Origin: Gammaproteobacteria bacterium
GTDB taxonomy: Bacteria > Pseudomonadota > Gammaproteobacteria > SZUA-229
DNA: 26,673 nt
Direction of reading: 5' to 3'
Assembly (NCBI GenBank): GCA_027858635.1
Contig: JAQICG010000071.1
Coordinates: forward strand, 1 to 26,673
Shown here: positions 15,795-23,317 of the stretch, one piece after another
Numbering within the stretch: position 1 is the first letter of the stretch
Layout of the letters: each line of letters opens with the position of its first letter
Program-made: the position numbers and the translations under genes
The notes under the pieces: generated by a model
The model's database searches: none
What the model was told of the DNA's origin: nothing
The model's input: the letters and a program-made list of their open reading frames with translations, nothing else

Positions 15795-16601
15795 CTAACT
15801 TCTCTCCGCCAGCAACTGGTCAAAACGCAGGCGATCGCGCTTGTCGAACAGACGTTTTGAAATCAGGTGCAGAACCGCAATCACCCCGAAGCCGGTGCCT
15901 GCGGTCACCATAAACATGATCAGTATCTGGTACTTCACCGCTTCCACGGGCGCGGTGCCGGAGAGGATCTGACCGGTCATCATGCCGGGCAGGCTGACGA
16001 TGCCGGCGGCGGCCATGGCGTTGATGATCGGGATCATGCCGGCGCGCATGCTCTCGTGACGGATTTCACGAATCGCTTCCAGTGCGGTCTGCCCCAGCAT
16101 CAACCGCTGCTCGATGACGGCGCGTTGCTGCCATGCAGTCTGAATCAACCGATCCATGCCCAGCGCGATGCCGTTCATGGTGTTGCCCAGCAGCATGCCC
16201 AGCAGCGGAATGGCGTATTGCGGCGTGTACCACGGCTCGGTGCCGATGATAAAAAACAACGCGATCAGGGTGATCAGGAAGGAGGAGACAAACAGCGAAA
16301 TAACACTGATGCCAAACCCCCACCAGGCCTTAATTTTTCTTTTCTGACGAGAGAGAATCTCCCAGGCGGCTACCGTCAGCATCACCAGCATGATCAGCAC
16401 AATCAACGGCAGTTGCGCGCTTTCAAACACCTGCTTGAGTACCAGCCCCACCAGCAGTAATTGCACGGTGGTTCTGATCGCCGCGATGACCAGTTGCTGA
16501 GCAATGCCCAGCTTCAGGCGCACCACCAGCCCCACCAGTGCCAGCACCAGCAGCGCGGCCAGCATCAGGTCATAGGCGGACAGTGAAATTAAAGGGTTCA
16601 T
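15795..16601 (-). CDS. fetB: Iron export ABC transporter permease, FetB/YbbM (UPF0014) type
   Basis: 268 residues with about seven hydrophobic segments and the family motif region RTTVQLLLVGLVL near the N-terminus. The segment following LLGMLLGNTMNGIALGMDRL, and SLPGMMTGQILSGTAPVEA further on, are highly characteristic of FetB. In E. coli FetAB exports iron and protects against oxidative stress. Its ATG overlaps the fetA stop by 4 bases (ATGA), so the two subunits are translationally coupled. Confidence 0.93.
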   Translation of the reverse strand: MNPLISLSAYDLMLAALLVLALVGLVVRLKLGIAQQLVIAAIRTTVQLLLVGLVLKQVFESAQLPLIVLIMLVMLTVAAWEILSRQKRKIKAWWGFGISVISLFVSSFLITLIALFFIIGTEPWYTPQYAIPLLGMLLGNTMNGIALGMDRLIQTAWQQRAVIEQRLMLGQTALEAIREIRHESMRAGMIPIINAMAAAGIVSLPGMMTGQILSGTAPVEAVKYQILIMFMVTAGTGFGVIAVLHLISKRLFDKRDRLRFDQLLAERS

Positions 16602-17200
16602 GACGATACGCCCTGTTTAATCTTAACCATGCCGGCTCTGGAAAAGTCAAAATAGCGCTCGCTGGCGACCCGCTCCAGCTGGGCGCGGTTATGACTGACC
16701 CAGATGGCGACGGCCCTGTTGCCGGCCAGATATTCGGCGATCAGCGCTTCGACCTTGCCGGTATTCTCCGGATCCAGATTGGCGGTCGGTTCATCCAGCA
16801 GCAGCACCTTCGGCCGGTTCGCCAGCAGGCGCAGCACGGCCAGCCGCTGCTTCTCGCCACTGGAACAGCGCGACAGCTGCCAGTGCATTACTTCATCATC
16901 AAAACCCAGCGCGGCCAGGTTAGTCTCTGAAGCAAAATGCGGTGCCACGCTATCAAACCACCACTGACTTTCGGCGGGCAACAGGGCCACCTGTTTGCGC
17001 CACTCGGCGCCGGAGAGATCTGTCTTGCAGACCTCATCGATGCATACCGAACCTTCGATTTCATCCATATCGGCAAGCGCGCGCAGCAGCCGGGTTTTGC
17101 CGCAACCCGACTCGCCGCTCACGCCCAGACACTCACCTGCCGCCAGCTCAAAACTGATCGGGGCCAGACCGGGGATTTTAATATCACGTACTTTCAACAT
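16598..17200 (-). CDS. fetA: Iron export ABC transporter ATP-binding protein, FetA/YbbL type
   Basis: 200 residues, a compact ABC ATPase. The Walker A is G-E-S-G-C-G-K-T at 29-36, the signature SSGEKQR is at 113-119, Walker B plus Glu is VLLLDE at 132-137, and the switch His is H170. It pairs with fetB, overlapping by 4 bases. There is no ribosome site before ATG 17200. Instead an extended -10 element is placed so that the predicted transcript begins at the A of the start codon. The divergent gene across the 49-base gap codes for a LysM-like protein. Confidence 0.93.
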   Translation of the reverse strand: MLKVRDIKIPGLAPISFELAAGECLGVSGESGCGKTRLLRALADMDEIEGSVCIDEVCKTDLSGAEWRKQVALLPAESQWWFDSVAPHFASETNLAALGFDDEVMHWQLSRCSSGEKQRLAVLRLLANRPKVLLLDEPTANLDPENTGKVEALIAEYLAGNRAVAIWVSHNRAQLERVASERYFDFSRAGMVKIKQGVSS

Positions 17201-17215
17201 GCGCGCATTGTATCA
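17200..17215 (-). promoter_or_regulatory. Extended -10 promoter of fetA, predicted leaderless
   Basis: On the minus strand TGA-TACAAT (17215 to 17207) matches an extended -10. Counting seven bases on puts +1 at 17200, the A of the fetA ATG. No Shine-Dalgarno sequence is present in the intervening bases (GCGCGC), which fits a leaderless message. Confidence 0.55.
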
Positions 17216-17234
17216 GCACACTCATTATTTCTGT

Positions 17235-17250
17235 TGCTATACTCTGCTCA
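17235..17250 (+). promoter_or_regulatory. Extended -10 promoter of the LysM-like gene, predicted leaderless
   Basis: TGC-TATACT (17235-17243) is an extended -10 with five of six consensus bases. Its predicted +1, seven bases after the last T, is 17250, the A of the ATG. No ribosome site precedes the gene. No -35 is recognisable. Confidence 0.55.
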
Positions 17251-17621
17251 TGAGAATAAGAGACTGTCTGATTATTTTACTGCTGTGTGGCCCGATTTTG
17301 AGCACCGCCGCGTTTGCCGAGTCGAAGCGCATCGAAGTGTATTCGCTCAGCCAGCAATATTGGGACACCCAGCGCGGCGAGACCCTGGGTGGCATCGTGG
17401 CACAACTGCTGCCCAATAACATGGGCATGCAATATAGGCTGATGAGCGAAATCATCAACCTGAATCCCCACGCCTTCGAGGACAATAATCCCGACCGGAT
17501 GCTGGCTAATGTCCGATTGTGGCTGCCCAATCGTTTTGCTCGCACAGACAGCAAGGCTGATTCCAGCCAGACTCAGGTGGAGTCGTTTTCCTGGGGCAAT
17601 ATCAAGCGGCCTCAGCGATAG
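17250..17621 (+). CDS. Small exported LysM-like (FimV N-terminal-type) protein
   Basis: 123 residues. A signal peptide of 23 residues ends AFA. The body holds the degenerate LysM-like pattern of FimV N-termini: WDTQRGETLGGIVAQLLP (38-55), a helix with IINLNPHAF (68-76), and LANVRLWLP (85-93). LysM domains bind peptidoglycan; FimV-type proteins organise the cell pole or pilus assembly. This one has only the single domain and a short Ser/Gln-rich tail, so the role is open. An in-frame extension upstream of 17250 would run through fetA and is not supported. Confidence 0.75.
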   Translation: MRIRDCLIILLLCGPILSTAAFAESKRIEVYSLSQQYWDTQRGETLGGIVAQLLPNNMGMQYRLMSEIINLNPHAFEDNNPDRMLANVRLWLPNRFARTDSKADSSQTQVESFSWGNIKRPQR

Positions 17622-17642
17622 CGGCCTATCAATCAAAAGTGA

Positions 17643-17675
17643 GTAGCCCGGATGAAGTGCAACGCAATCCGGGAT
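17643..17675 (+). repeat. REP sequence upstream of the RAYT gene
   Basis: GTAGCCCGGAT, a variable spacer, then ATCCGGGAT form a hairpin of the REP type (CCCGGAT pairing with ATCCGGG). It lies 31 bases before the transposase start, in the opposite orientation to the REP after the gene. Confidence 0.85.
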
Positions 17676-17706
17676 AAACCACCACCAGCACGGACGCACT
17701 ACAACC

Positions 17707-18240
17707 ATGGTTAATTATCGACGCAGTCGTATTCAGGGTGGCACCTATTTTTTCACGGTCAATCTTTGTGACCGTACCTCCAACCATCTCGTTACCCACA
17801 TCAATCACTTACGCCGGGCATTCCGCACCGTACAAAAACAACGTCCTTTTGAGATAGTTGCTTCAGTAATCCTGCCAGAACATTTACATATGATAATGAC
17901 GCTGCCTGATGAAGATTGCGATTACCCTGAACGCTGGAAAGCGATAAAGAGCCAATTCACCCGCGCACTGGTGCTAGATAATATCGTCGGTCTAACAAAG
18001 AATAAGAAAGGCGAATATAATCTCTGGCAACGTCGTTACTGGGAACACCAGATCAGGGATGAAGTCGATCTACAGCATCATGTGGATTACATTCATTACA
18101 ACCCGGTAAAACACGGGCATGTCAGACAGGTAGTTAAATGGCCGTACTCTTCGTTTCATCGTTACGTTAAATCAGGACTGATTGAATCGAACTGGGGTGG
18201 TGATGACAGGATGAATGGTGTTAGTGGTTATGGTGAGTAA
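17707..18240 (+). CDS. REP-associated tyrosine transposase (RAYT)
   Basis: 177 residues of the IS200-like Y1 transposase fold. H59-L-H61 (LPEHLHMI) is the metal-binding HxH pair, and YIHYNPVKHG at 128-137, with Y128 as the likely nucleophile, is the characteristic RAYT motif. Length is normal and nothing is missing, so it looks intact. It is flanked by inverted REP sequences, and two more REP pairs (BIMEs) lie within 3 kb downstream; RAYTs are thought to mobilise REPs as single-stranded DNA. RAYT genes are normally vertically inherited domesticated elements rather than active insertion sequences. Confidence 0.95.
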   Translation: MVNYRRSRIQGGTYFFTVNLCDRTSNHLVTHINHLRRAFRTVQKQRPFEIVASVILPEHLHMIMTLPDEDCDYPERWKAIKSQFTRALVLDNIVGLTKNKKGEYNLWQRRYWEHQIRDEVDLQHHVDYIHYNPVKHGHVRQVVKWPYSSFHRYVKSGLIESNWGGDDRMNGVSGYGE

Positions 18241-18272
18241 TCCCGGATTCCGCGAAGCTTCATCCGGGCTAC
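18241..18272 (-). repeat. REP sequence downstream of the RAYT gene
   Basis: TCCCGGATTCC, spacer, CATCCGGGCTAC: the reverse orientation of the upstream REP, starting directly after the transposase stop codon. Hairpin-forming. Confidence 0.87.
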
Positions 18273-18322
18273 TTGCTACTTGTTAAGGTGTTTTCTGTAA
18301 AAGTCGAGGCGCACTGAAAAAA

Positions 18323-18589
18323 TTAAAATATATCTAAGTAAGCACCACCAGTAAGCATATCAAGATTCATCAAATCATTATACTCAAAATCATCTTCTGA
18401 TGCTAAAGCAGCTACTACAACAAAATTAGATACTTTATAGCCATGTGTCTGCTCGACTGATTCATAAGCACTCAAATCATGCTTTTCTTCAACTGGCTCA
18501 TAATTTTTTACAAAGCGCATGAAGCGATAAAGCAGATAAGCAAAAACAGCATTCAACAAAACAAAAAGTAACGAATAAAATAAAAACAT
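18323..18589 (-). CDS. Small single-span membrane protein, unknown
   Basis: 88 residues from ATG 18589, which has AAGGA upstream; the frame can be read from further up (18622), but that part overlaps the preceding small gene. The N-terminus is a strong membrane segment (FLFYSLLFVLLNAVFAYLLY), followed by a basic patch (RFMRF) and an acidic, probably cytoplasmic domain (YEPVEEKHD and later EDDFEYNDL). The gene is much richer in AT than the core genes. Its ribosome site overlaps the stop of the 53-residue gene, so the two look like an operon. I do not recognise a family. Confidence 0.6.
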   Translation of the reverse strand: MFLFYSLLFVLLNAVFAYLLYRFMRFVKNYEPVEEKHDLSAYESVEQTHGYKVSNFVVVAALASEDDFEYNDLMNLDMLTGGAYLDIF

Positions 18590-18602
18590 AATAAATAATT
18601 CC

Positions 18603-18764
18603 TTATTTTGAAGTGTTATCAAGTCGAATCAATAGCCGCCTTGCTGCTGGCGAAAGCTCGTTCGTGTTTTTACGTGCTTCCATCACGGTTGTCTTTTTTA
18701 CGTTTTTAGCTGACTTAAAGGAATCAATGAGAGTGAATAAGGAGTGATCTGATTCTACTGACAT
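18603..18764 (-). CDS. 53-residue small protein, unknown
   Basis: ATG 18764 has AGGA eight bases upstream (TAGGATAACATT). The peptide starts MSVESDHSLFTLIDSFK and ends RRLLIRLDNTSK; it is basic in its second half, soluble and probably helical. Its TAA stop lies within the AAGGA ribosome region of the next gene, supporting co-translation with the 88-residue membrane protein. I recognise no family. Confidence 0.5.
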   Translation of the reverse strand: MSVESDHSLFTLIDSFKSAKNVKKTTVMEARKNTNELSPAARRLLIRLDNTSK

Positions 18765-18839
18765 AATGTTATCCTAAAATAATCGTGAGGACAGATGAAT
18801 AAAAATTGATATATTGCATTCCAAGCAAGCAAGTAGCAA

Positions 18840-18920
18840 GTAGCCCGGATAAAGCATAGCGGAATCCGGGGTTGGTCATGCCGGTTAATCCTGGATTACG
18901 CTGCGCTTCATCCGGGCTAG
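18840..18920. repeat. BIME (pair of inverted REPs), copy 1
   Basis: GTAGCCCGGAT... and ...CATCCGGGCTAG enclose a spacer with GGGGTTGGTCATGCCGGTT. It is about 80 bases long and near-identical to the copy at 20610, in the same orientation. Preceding bases (CAAGCAAG) are also shared with that copy. Confidence 0.9.
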
Positions 18921-18965
18921 TTGCTTATGGGTGGCCCCTTTAGCTAAGCGAGGTAACGCTGCTAA

Positions 18966-19514
18966 TCAAACACCTTGTACTGCATTATGGAATTCCTTTT
19001 CAATTTTATAGCTTGGTTGGCATGTCCTTTCAGAGTTCGCACCTATTGCTACACTTGTACCTGATAAGGTTTCTGAATCGCTACTACCAGTAACAAACTT
19101 CCATTGTAGATCCGCTACTGTAAATTTATAACTTGCATATACTTTTATTCTTGTCTGATTCTCATTTAATGATTTTGAGGTAATGTTCATTTGCCCAACT
19201 AGTGCTGAATTGTATTCTTTTGTTAAATATTCAGCATAAGACGTGTTGTTAAACAGGCCGCAATCAACATATTCACCAGGATTCTCCTTTCCAAAATACA
19301 CAGTAATAAGTCCTGATGATTTATCAACGTTGTCAATGGTGTAGTGACTTGAAGTTACAAAATCAATTAAAGATGACCATGTATCATCATAGTTTTTGCT
19401 GATTATGAATGTATTTTGGTCAGTGCTAGGTGTTGTTGGCACAGTATATGTTGATGGTACGCATGCAGTAATTCCCAATAAAGTTAATACGATAATAAAA
19501 TGTTCTTTTCTCAT
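18966..19514 (-). CDS. Predicted lipoprotein, unknown
   Basis: 182 residues from ATG 19514, chosen because GGAA precedes it by 7 bases and the protein then starts with a proper lipoprotein signal (MRKEHFIIVLTLLGITAC, Cys18). Earlier in-frame starts (ATG 19526, TTG 19550) place the signal deeper inside. The mature part has a Thr/Pro-rich linker, then a domain beginning YDDTWSSLIDFV with an alternating strand pattern (SSGLITVYFGK, RIKVYASYKF). Two further Cys (in VDCGLF and TCQPSY) could form a disulfide. AT-rich. It follows the interrupted lipoprotein gene by 80 bases. No family recognised with confidence. Confidence 0.65.
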   Translation of the reverse strand: MRKEHFIIVLTLLGITACVPSTYTVPTTPSTDQNTFIISKNYDDTWSSLIDFVTSSHYTIDNVDKSSGLITVYFGKENPGEYVDCGLFNNTSYAEYLTKEYNSALVGQMNITSKSLNENQTRIKVYASYKFTVADLQWKFVTGSSDSETLSGTSVAIGANSERTCQPSYKIEKEFHNAVQGV

Positions 19515-19594
19515 AGAAGGTTCCATTGTGATGTAGTGTGATTTTTTCAAGCCTAACGATTAACGATTAAGCAGATGGGTGACTCCTTTAACGT

Positions 19595-20398
19595 TTACTG
19601 ACTTGCAACATTTTGAATTTTATCGGAGGCATTGTTTAAGATAACAAACCAGTCGATAGTATTTGTATTTTTTGTAGTTTGATGATCACCAGAAATCATC
19701 GTTTTTACTATGGAGCCTTCTTTGTATGGAAAGATTGATGCTCCAATCTTTACTGAGAACTCTTTATTTATACTTAAGTTGTAGGTATCTTTAAATTGCT
19801 TACTAGCAGCATCCGACTCACCTTTTTCCCATCTGTATTTAGTTAAGTTGCGATCAAAATTACCTTTTAATGATTCTTATGGAAATTTAGAAATATATTC
19901 TTTTTTTAGAGCAATGCTTTGCTTTGACAACCATTCATACAATTTATCAACATTTACAACTGGTAAATCAATGGGCAAGAATATCGCATTTTTCCCCTGA
20001 ACCTCTCTTTTTTTGAATGGTTTTATTTCTATGAGATAGAAGGAATCATTCTCATTTATAGAGACTTTAGAGTCGAAGTATAAGCATGATTTATGTTGTA
20101 ATCCACTGTCATGTAATTCACCCTTACAAGCCTCAGTTATAAGCTCAGAATTATCATTGTTCGACTTGAATGTGACGGAGAAAAAGTCACGAACTGGACT
20201 ACGACCCCATTTATTAGTAAACGAGTTAAGTTGCACGCCCTTTAATTGAGTTTCATTATTATTTAGGTTTTTAGGTACTTTAATAGTAAAGGGTTCTGCT
20301 GTTATATTTTCTTCGGTTGGCGGGGCTACTGTGAATGAAGCACATCCTGTAAGCCCTAATACTGCCACACCTATGGCGATCATATTTAATGATTTCAT
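19595..20398 (-). pseudogene. Lipoprotein gene with an in-frame TAA after codon 173
   Basis: ATG 20398 has a perfect ribosome site (AGGAGTACAC), and the signal ends in lipobox LTGC (Cys19). The first open frame stops at 19877 after 173 residues (ISKFP). The same frame then continues without any stop for 93 more codons, ESLKGNFDRNLTKYRWEKG onward, to a TAA at 19595. Those codons give a normal-looking domain (SVKIGASIFPYKEGS, IDWFVILNN) and have no start codon of their own near the break. Simplest reading: one gene of about 267 residues carrying a nonsense change. Readthrough of the TAA, or a truncated but working 173-residue lipoprotein, are alternatives. AT-rich accessory DNA. Function unknown. 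Confidence 0.7.
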
Positions 20399-20504
20399 GT
20401 GTACTCCTGTAGTCTAGATTTTTAATAAATGACAATACGTTGATTAGTCGGCAAGGTGTTAGGAGACTGGTAGATTTTTATCTATTCCCTTGACAGCTTA
20501 CTGC

Positions 20505-20538
20505 CCTGTAAATGTTCTTACTAAAAGCTTTTTACAGG
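20505..20538. repeat. 8-bp inverted repeat upstream of the interrupted lipoprotein gene
   Basis: CCTGTAAA at 20505 and TTTACAGG ending at 20538 form a perfect inverted repeat with an 18-base spacer. It lies about 110 bases upstream of the gene's ATG. It might be an operator or simply a hairpin. Confidence 0.35.
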
Positions 20539-20609
20539 AATGAACTACAGTATGCAAGGGATTTATTCTAAGGATAAAGGCCTCTCTTGAAGCTAAAGTG
20601 ATCAAGCAA

Positions 20610-20689
20610 GTAGCCCGGATGAGGATAGCGGAATCCGGGGTTGGTCATGCCGGTTTATCCCGGATTCCGCAAAGCTTCATCCGGGCTAC
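20610..20689. repeat. BIME (pair of inverted REPs), copy 2
   Basis: GTAGCCCGGATG... and ...CATCCGGGCTAC around the same GGGGTTGGTCATGCCGGTT spacer as copy 1. It ends 8 bases from the radC stop codon and may help terminate radC transcription, as REPs often lie just after genes. Confidence 0.9.
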
Positions 20690-20696
20690 TTACACA

Positions 20697-21368
20697 CTAC
20701 AAAAGCCCACGCTCGGCAAACGAAACCACCTCATCGCCGATCACCATATGATCGAGTACCCGAATATCCACCACCTCAAGCGCCTGCTTTAAACGCTGCG
20801 TAATCTGCTCATCGGAACGACTCGGCTCGGCCACGCCAGAAGGGTGGTTGTGGGCAAAGATCACCGCGGCGGCATTTTTCTTCAGCGCCAGCTTCACCAC
20901 CTCACGCGGATAGACAGAGGCGCCGTCGATAGTGCCGTAAAACATCTTGTCGAAGGAGATAATGCGGTTGCGGTTATCCAGAAACAGGCAGGCGAAAACT
21001 TCGTGCGGGTAGTGCTGCAATTCGGTGCGCAGATAGTGCCGGGTCTCATCCGGGCTGGTCAGCGCATCGCCGCGCTGAATGTTTTCAAACAGATGCCGAC
21101 GCGCCATTTCCAGCACCGCCTGCAGCTGCACAAATTTGGCCGGACCCAGTCCGTGACGCTGGCAGAATTCGCTTTCACCGGCCTGGAGCAAAGGCCGCAG
21201 ACCGCCAAAGTCATCCAGCAGCAGGCGCGCCAGATCCACCGCGCTATAGCCCTGCACACCGGTGCGCAGGAAGATCGCCAGCAGTTCGGCGTCGGAGAGC
21301 GCATCGGCGCCTTTCTGTAGAAGTTTTTCCCGCGGTCTTTCCTGCGCGGGCCAGTCGGATATTGCCAT
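20697..21368 (-). CDS. radC: RadC-family JAMM/MPN protein
   Basis: 223 residues, normal length. The N-terminal helix-hairpin-helix region includes LSDAELLAIFLRTG (24-37) and HGLGPAKF. The C-terminal MPN domain has the zinc motif H-x-H-x7-S-x2-D: H173, H175, S183 and D186. Despite its name, no DNA repair activity is established for RadC; the fold is that of a metalloprotease-like JAMM domain. ATG 21368 has AGGG about 10 bases upstream. It is divergent from coaBC, the standard gammaproteobacterial arrangement. Confidence 0.96.
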   Translation of the reverse strand: MAISDWPAQERPREKLLQKGADALSDAELLAIFLRTGVQGYSAVDLARLLLDDFGGLRPLLQAGESEFCQRHGLGPAKFVQLQAVLEMARRHLFENIQRGDALTSPDETRHYLRTELQHYPHEVFACLFLDNRNRIISFDKMFYGTIDGASVYPREVVKLALKKNAAAVIFAHNHPSGVAEPSRSDEQITQRLKQALEVVDIRVLDHMVIGDEVVSFAERGLL

Positions 21369-21427
21369 GATGTCATCCCTGATGATTGTGTTAGCTGATA
21401 TTAGCCCCCTTTTAAAAATGAGGCAAA

Positions 21428-21595
21428 CTAGGAGGCTGTCGGATTCAGGATGAATTGGCTACGGAAGCGGGAGAGCGGCCCAAACCTCCCCAATTTTTCG
21501 TTGCGTAGAATAACTATGCGCCTCAAAATCGGGAAAATTTGAGCTCACTCTCCCACTCCCTCGCTACAATCCCCCTAAACCCGACAGTCTCCTAG
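21428..21595. repeat. 168-bp MITE with CTAG ends
   Basis: The ends are inverted repeats: CTAGGAGGCTGTCGG at the left and the complement of CTAGGAGACTGTCGGG at the right. If the outermost CTAG on each side is a 4-bp target duplication, it fits the YTAR target of IS5-type transposases. The body is one long imperfect palindrome whose tip is GCGTAG-AATAA-CTATGCG near 21504-21521. No coding capacity. It sits between radC and coaBC, 34 bases before the coaBC start. Confidence 0.8.
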
Positions 21596-21629
21596 CAAGT
21601 TAAAGAGCCGGTTCTGTTAAACTGCCGCC

Positions 21630-22868
21630 ATGAAACGATTACAGGGCAAAAACATTCTACTCGGCGTCACCGGCGGCATTGCCGCCTATAAAAGCGCCGA
21701 GCTGACCCACCGTCTGCGAGACGCGGGCGCAGAGGTGCGCGTGGCCATGACCCGTGCCGCCACCGAATTTGTTACCCCACTGACTTTTCAGGCCCTGTCC
21801 GGCCATCCCGTACACACCCAGCTTCTGGATGAAAACGCCGAAGCCGGCATGGGCCATATCGAGCTGGCGAGATGGGCCGATGCGGTACTCATCGCTCCGG
21901 CCAGCGCTGATTTTATCGCCAAACTGGCACATGGCCGCGCCGATGATCTGCTCAGCACGCTCTGCCTCGCCACCCGCACACCGCTGGCTTTTGCCCCGGC
22001 GATGAATCAGGCGATGTGGCACGACCCCGCCACGCAGGCCAACTGCGGAACCCTGTGCCAGCGTGGCCTGCTGCAATTCGGCCCGGCCAGTGGCGAACAG
22101 GCCTGCGGTGAGACCGGTGAAGGCCGGATGCTGGAGGTGCCCGAACTGATTACCCGGCTCGCCGACTGTTTTGAACAGGGCGAATTGCAGGCGGTAAAGG
22201 TGATGATTACCGCCGGCCCGACGTCCGAGCCCATCGACCCGGTTCGCTTTATCGGCAACCGCAGCTCCGGGCGTATGGGTTTTGCCCTCGCCGAGGCGGC
22301 GCGCGAAGCCGGAGCGGCGGTCACCCTGATCAGTGGCCCCTGCCATCTGGCCACGCCCGAACGGGTACAGCGCATCGATGTCGAAACCGCCGAGCAGATG
22401 CATCGGGCGGTTTTTGAGCAGCTGCCGCAGTGTGATATTTTTATCGCCGCCGCCGCCGTCGCCGATTACCGCCCGCTCGACCTGCACGCGCAGAAACTGA
22501 AAAAAGACCACGCGAATTTATCTCTGGCACTGACACGCAACCCGGACATTCTGAGCGATGTCGCGCACGCGCCAAACAGCCCTTTCGTGGTCGGCTTTGC
22601 CGCGGAAACCGTAAATCTGGAGATAAATGCCCGCGAAAAACTGGTTCGAAAAAACCTGGATATGATTGCCGCCAATCTGGTGGGGCTGCATAAAAATGAA
22701 AAACAGGACATCGGTTTCAACAGCGAATACAATGCCCTACAGGTGTTCTGGGCAGGCGGCGCCGCCTCATTAGAGCTTGACCGCAAATCGGCGCTGGCGC
22801 GCCGGCTCATTCAACTTATTACCACCCACTATCAACAGCATAAAAACGATGAAAAAAATCCAGCTTAA
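21630..22868 (+). CDS. coaBC: Bifunctional phosphopantothenoylcysteine decarboxylase / phosphopantothenate-cysteine ligase
   Basis: 412 residues, two steps of coenzyme A synthesis in one protein. The CoaC flavoprotein half has GVTGGIAAYK (12-21), active-site His76 (GMGHIELARW), PAMNQAMW (123-130) and Cys159. The CoaB half has ITAGPTSEPIDPVRFIGN and RSSGRMGFALA (193-221), AAAVADYRP and the Lys pair at 291-292. No ribosome site is obvious before ATG 21630. Its end overlaps dut by 20 bases. Confidence 0.97.
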   Translation: MKRLQGKNILLGVTGGIAAYKSAELTHRLRDAGAEVRVAMTRAATEFVTPLTFQALSGHPVHTQLLDENAEAGMGHIELARWADAVLIAPASADFIAKLAHGRADDLLSTLCLATRTPLAFAPAMNQAMWHDPATQANCGTLCQRGLLQFGPASGEQACGETGEGRMLEVPELITRLADCFEQGELQAVKVMITAGPTSEPIDPVRFIGNRSSGRMGFALAEAAREAGAAVTLISGPCHLATPERVQRIDVETAEQMHRAVFEQLPQCDIFIAAAAVADYRPLDLHAQKLKKDHANLSLALTRNPDILSDVAHAPNSPFVVGFAAETVNLEINAREKLVRKNLDMIAANLVGLHKNEKQDIGFNSEYNALQVFWAGGAASLELDRKSALARRLIQLITTHYQQHKNDEKNPA

Positions 22869-23304
22869 AATTCTCGACCCCCGTATTGGTAAAACCATTC
22901 CCCTGCCCGCCCACGCCACCGAAGGCTCGGCCGGCATGGATCTACGCGCCTGCATCGATCAGACCCTGATCCTGAAACCGGGCGAAACCGAACTCATCCC
23001 TACCGGTGTCTCCATTCATATCGCCGACCCTGCGCTGGCCGCCACCATTCTGCCGCGCTCCGGCCTCGGCCATAAACACGGTATCGTGCTGGGCAATCTG
23101 GTCGGCCTGATCGATTCGGATTATCAGGGCCAGCTGTTCGTCTCCTGCTGGAATCGCAGTACCAGCAGTTTCACCATCGAAGTCGGTGACCGCATCGCCC
23201 AACTGGTTTTTGTGCCCGTGGTTCAGGTTGATTTTGAAGTGGTCGATGAGTTTGATGCCAGCGACCGTGGCGAAGGCGGCTTCGGCCATTCCGGTTCCAA
23301 ATAA
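22849..23304 (+). CDS. dut: dUTP pyrophosphatase
   Basis: 151 residues from ATG 22849, giving the typical MKKIQLKILDPRIG start; the frame is open further upstream, inside coaBC, but that is not used. All five dUTPase motifs are visible: GSAGMDLRA (26-34), LPRSGLG (68-74), GLIDSDYQGQL (86-96), GDRIAQLV (113-120) and the C-terminal RGEGGFGHSG. It hydrolyses dUTP to dUMP, keeping uracil out of DNA. It overlaps the end of coaBC by 20 bases, indicating coupling. Confidence 0.97.
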   Translation: MKKIQLKILDPRIGKTIPLPAHATEGSAGMDLRACIDQTLILKPGETELIPTGVSIHIADPALAATILPRSGLGHKHGIVLGNLVGLIDSDYQGQLFVSCWNRSTSSFTIEVGDRIAQLVFVPVVQVDFEVVDEFDASDRGEGGFGHSGSK

Positions 23305-23317
23305 GAAACAAAACCTT

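Noticed and set aside
17643..20689. Repeats in the accessory patch as a CRISPR array
   Set aside because: The repeats are REP-type palindromes at irregular distances of hundreds of bases, linked to a RAYT gene; there are no regular spacers or cas genes.
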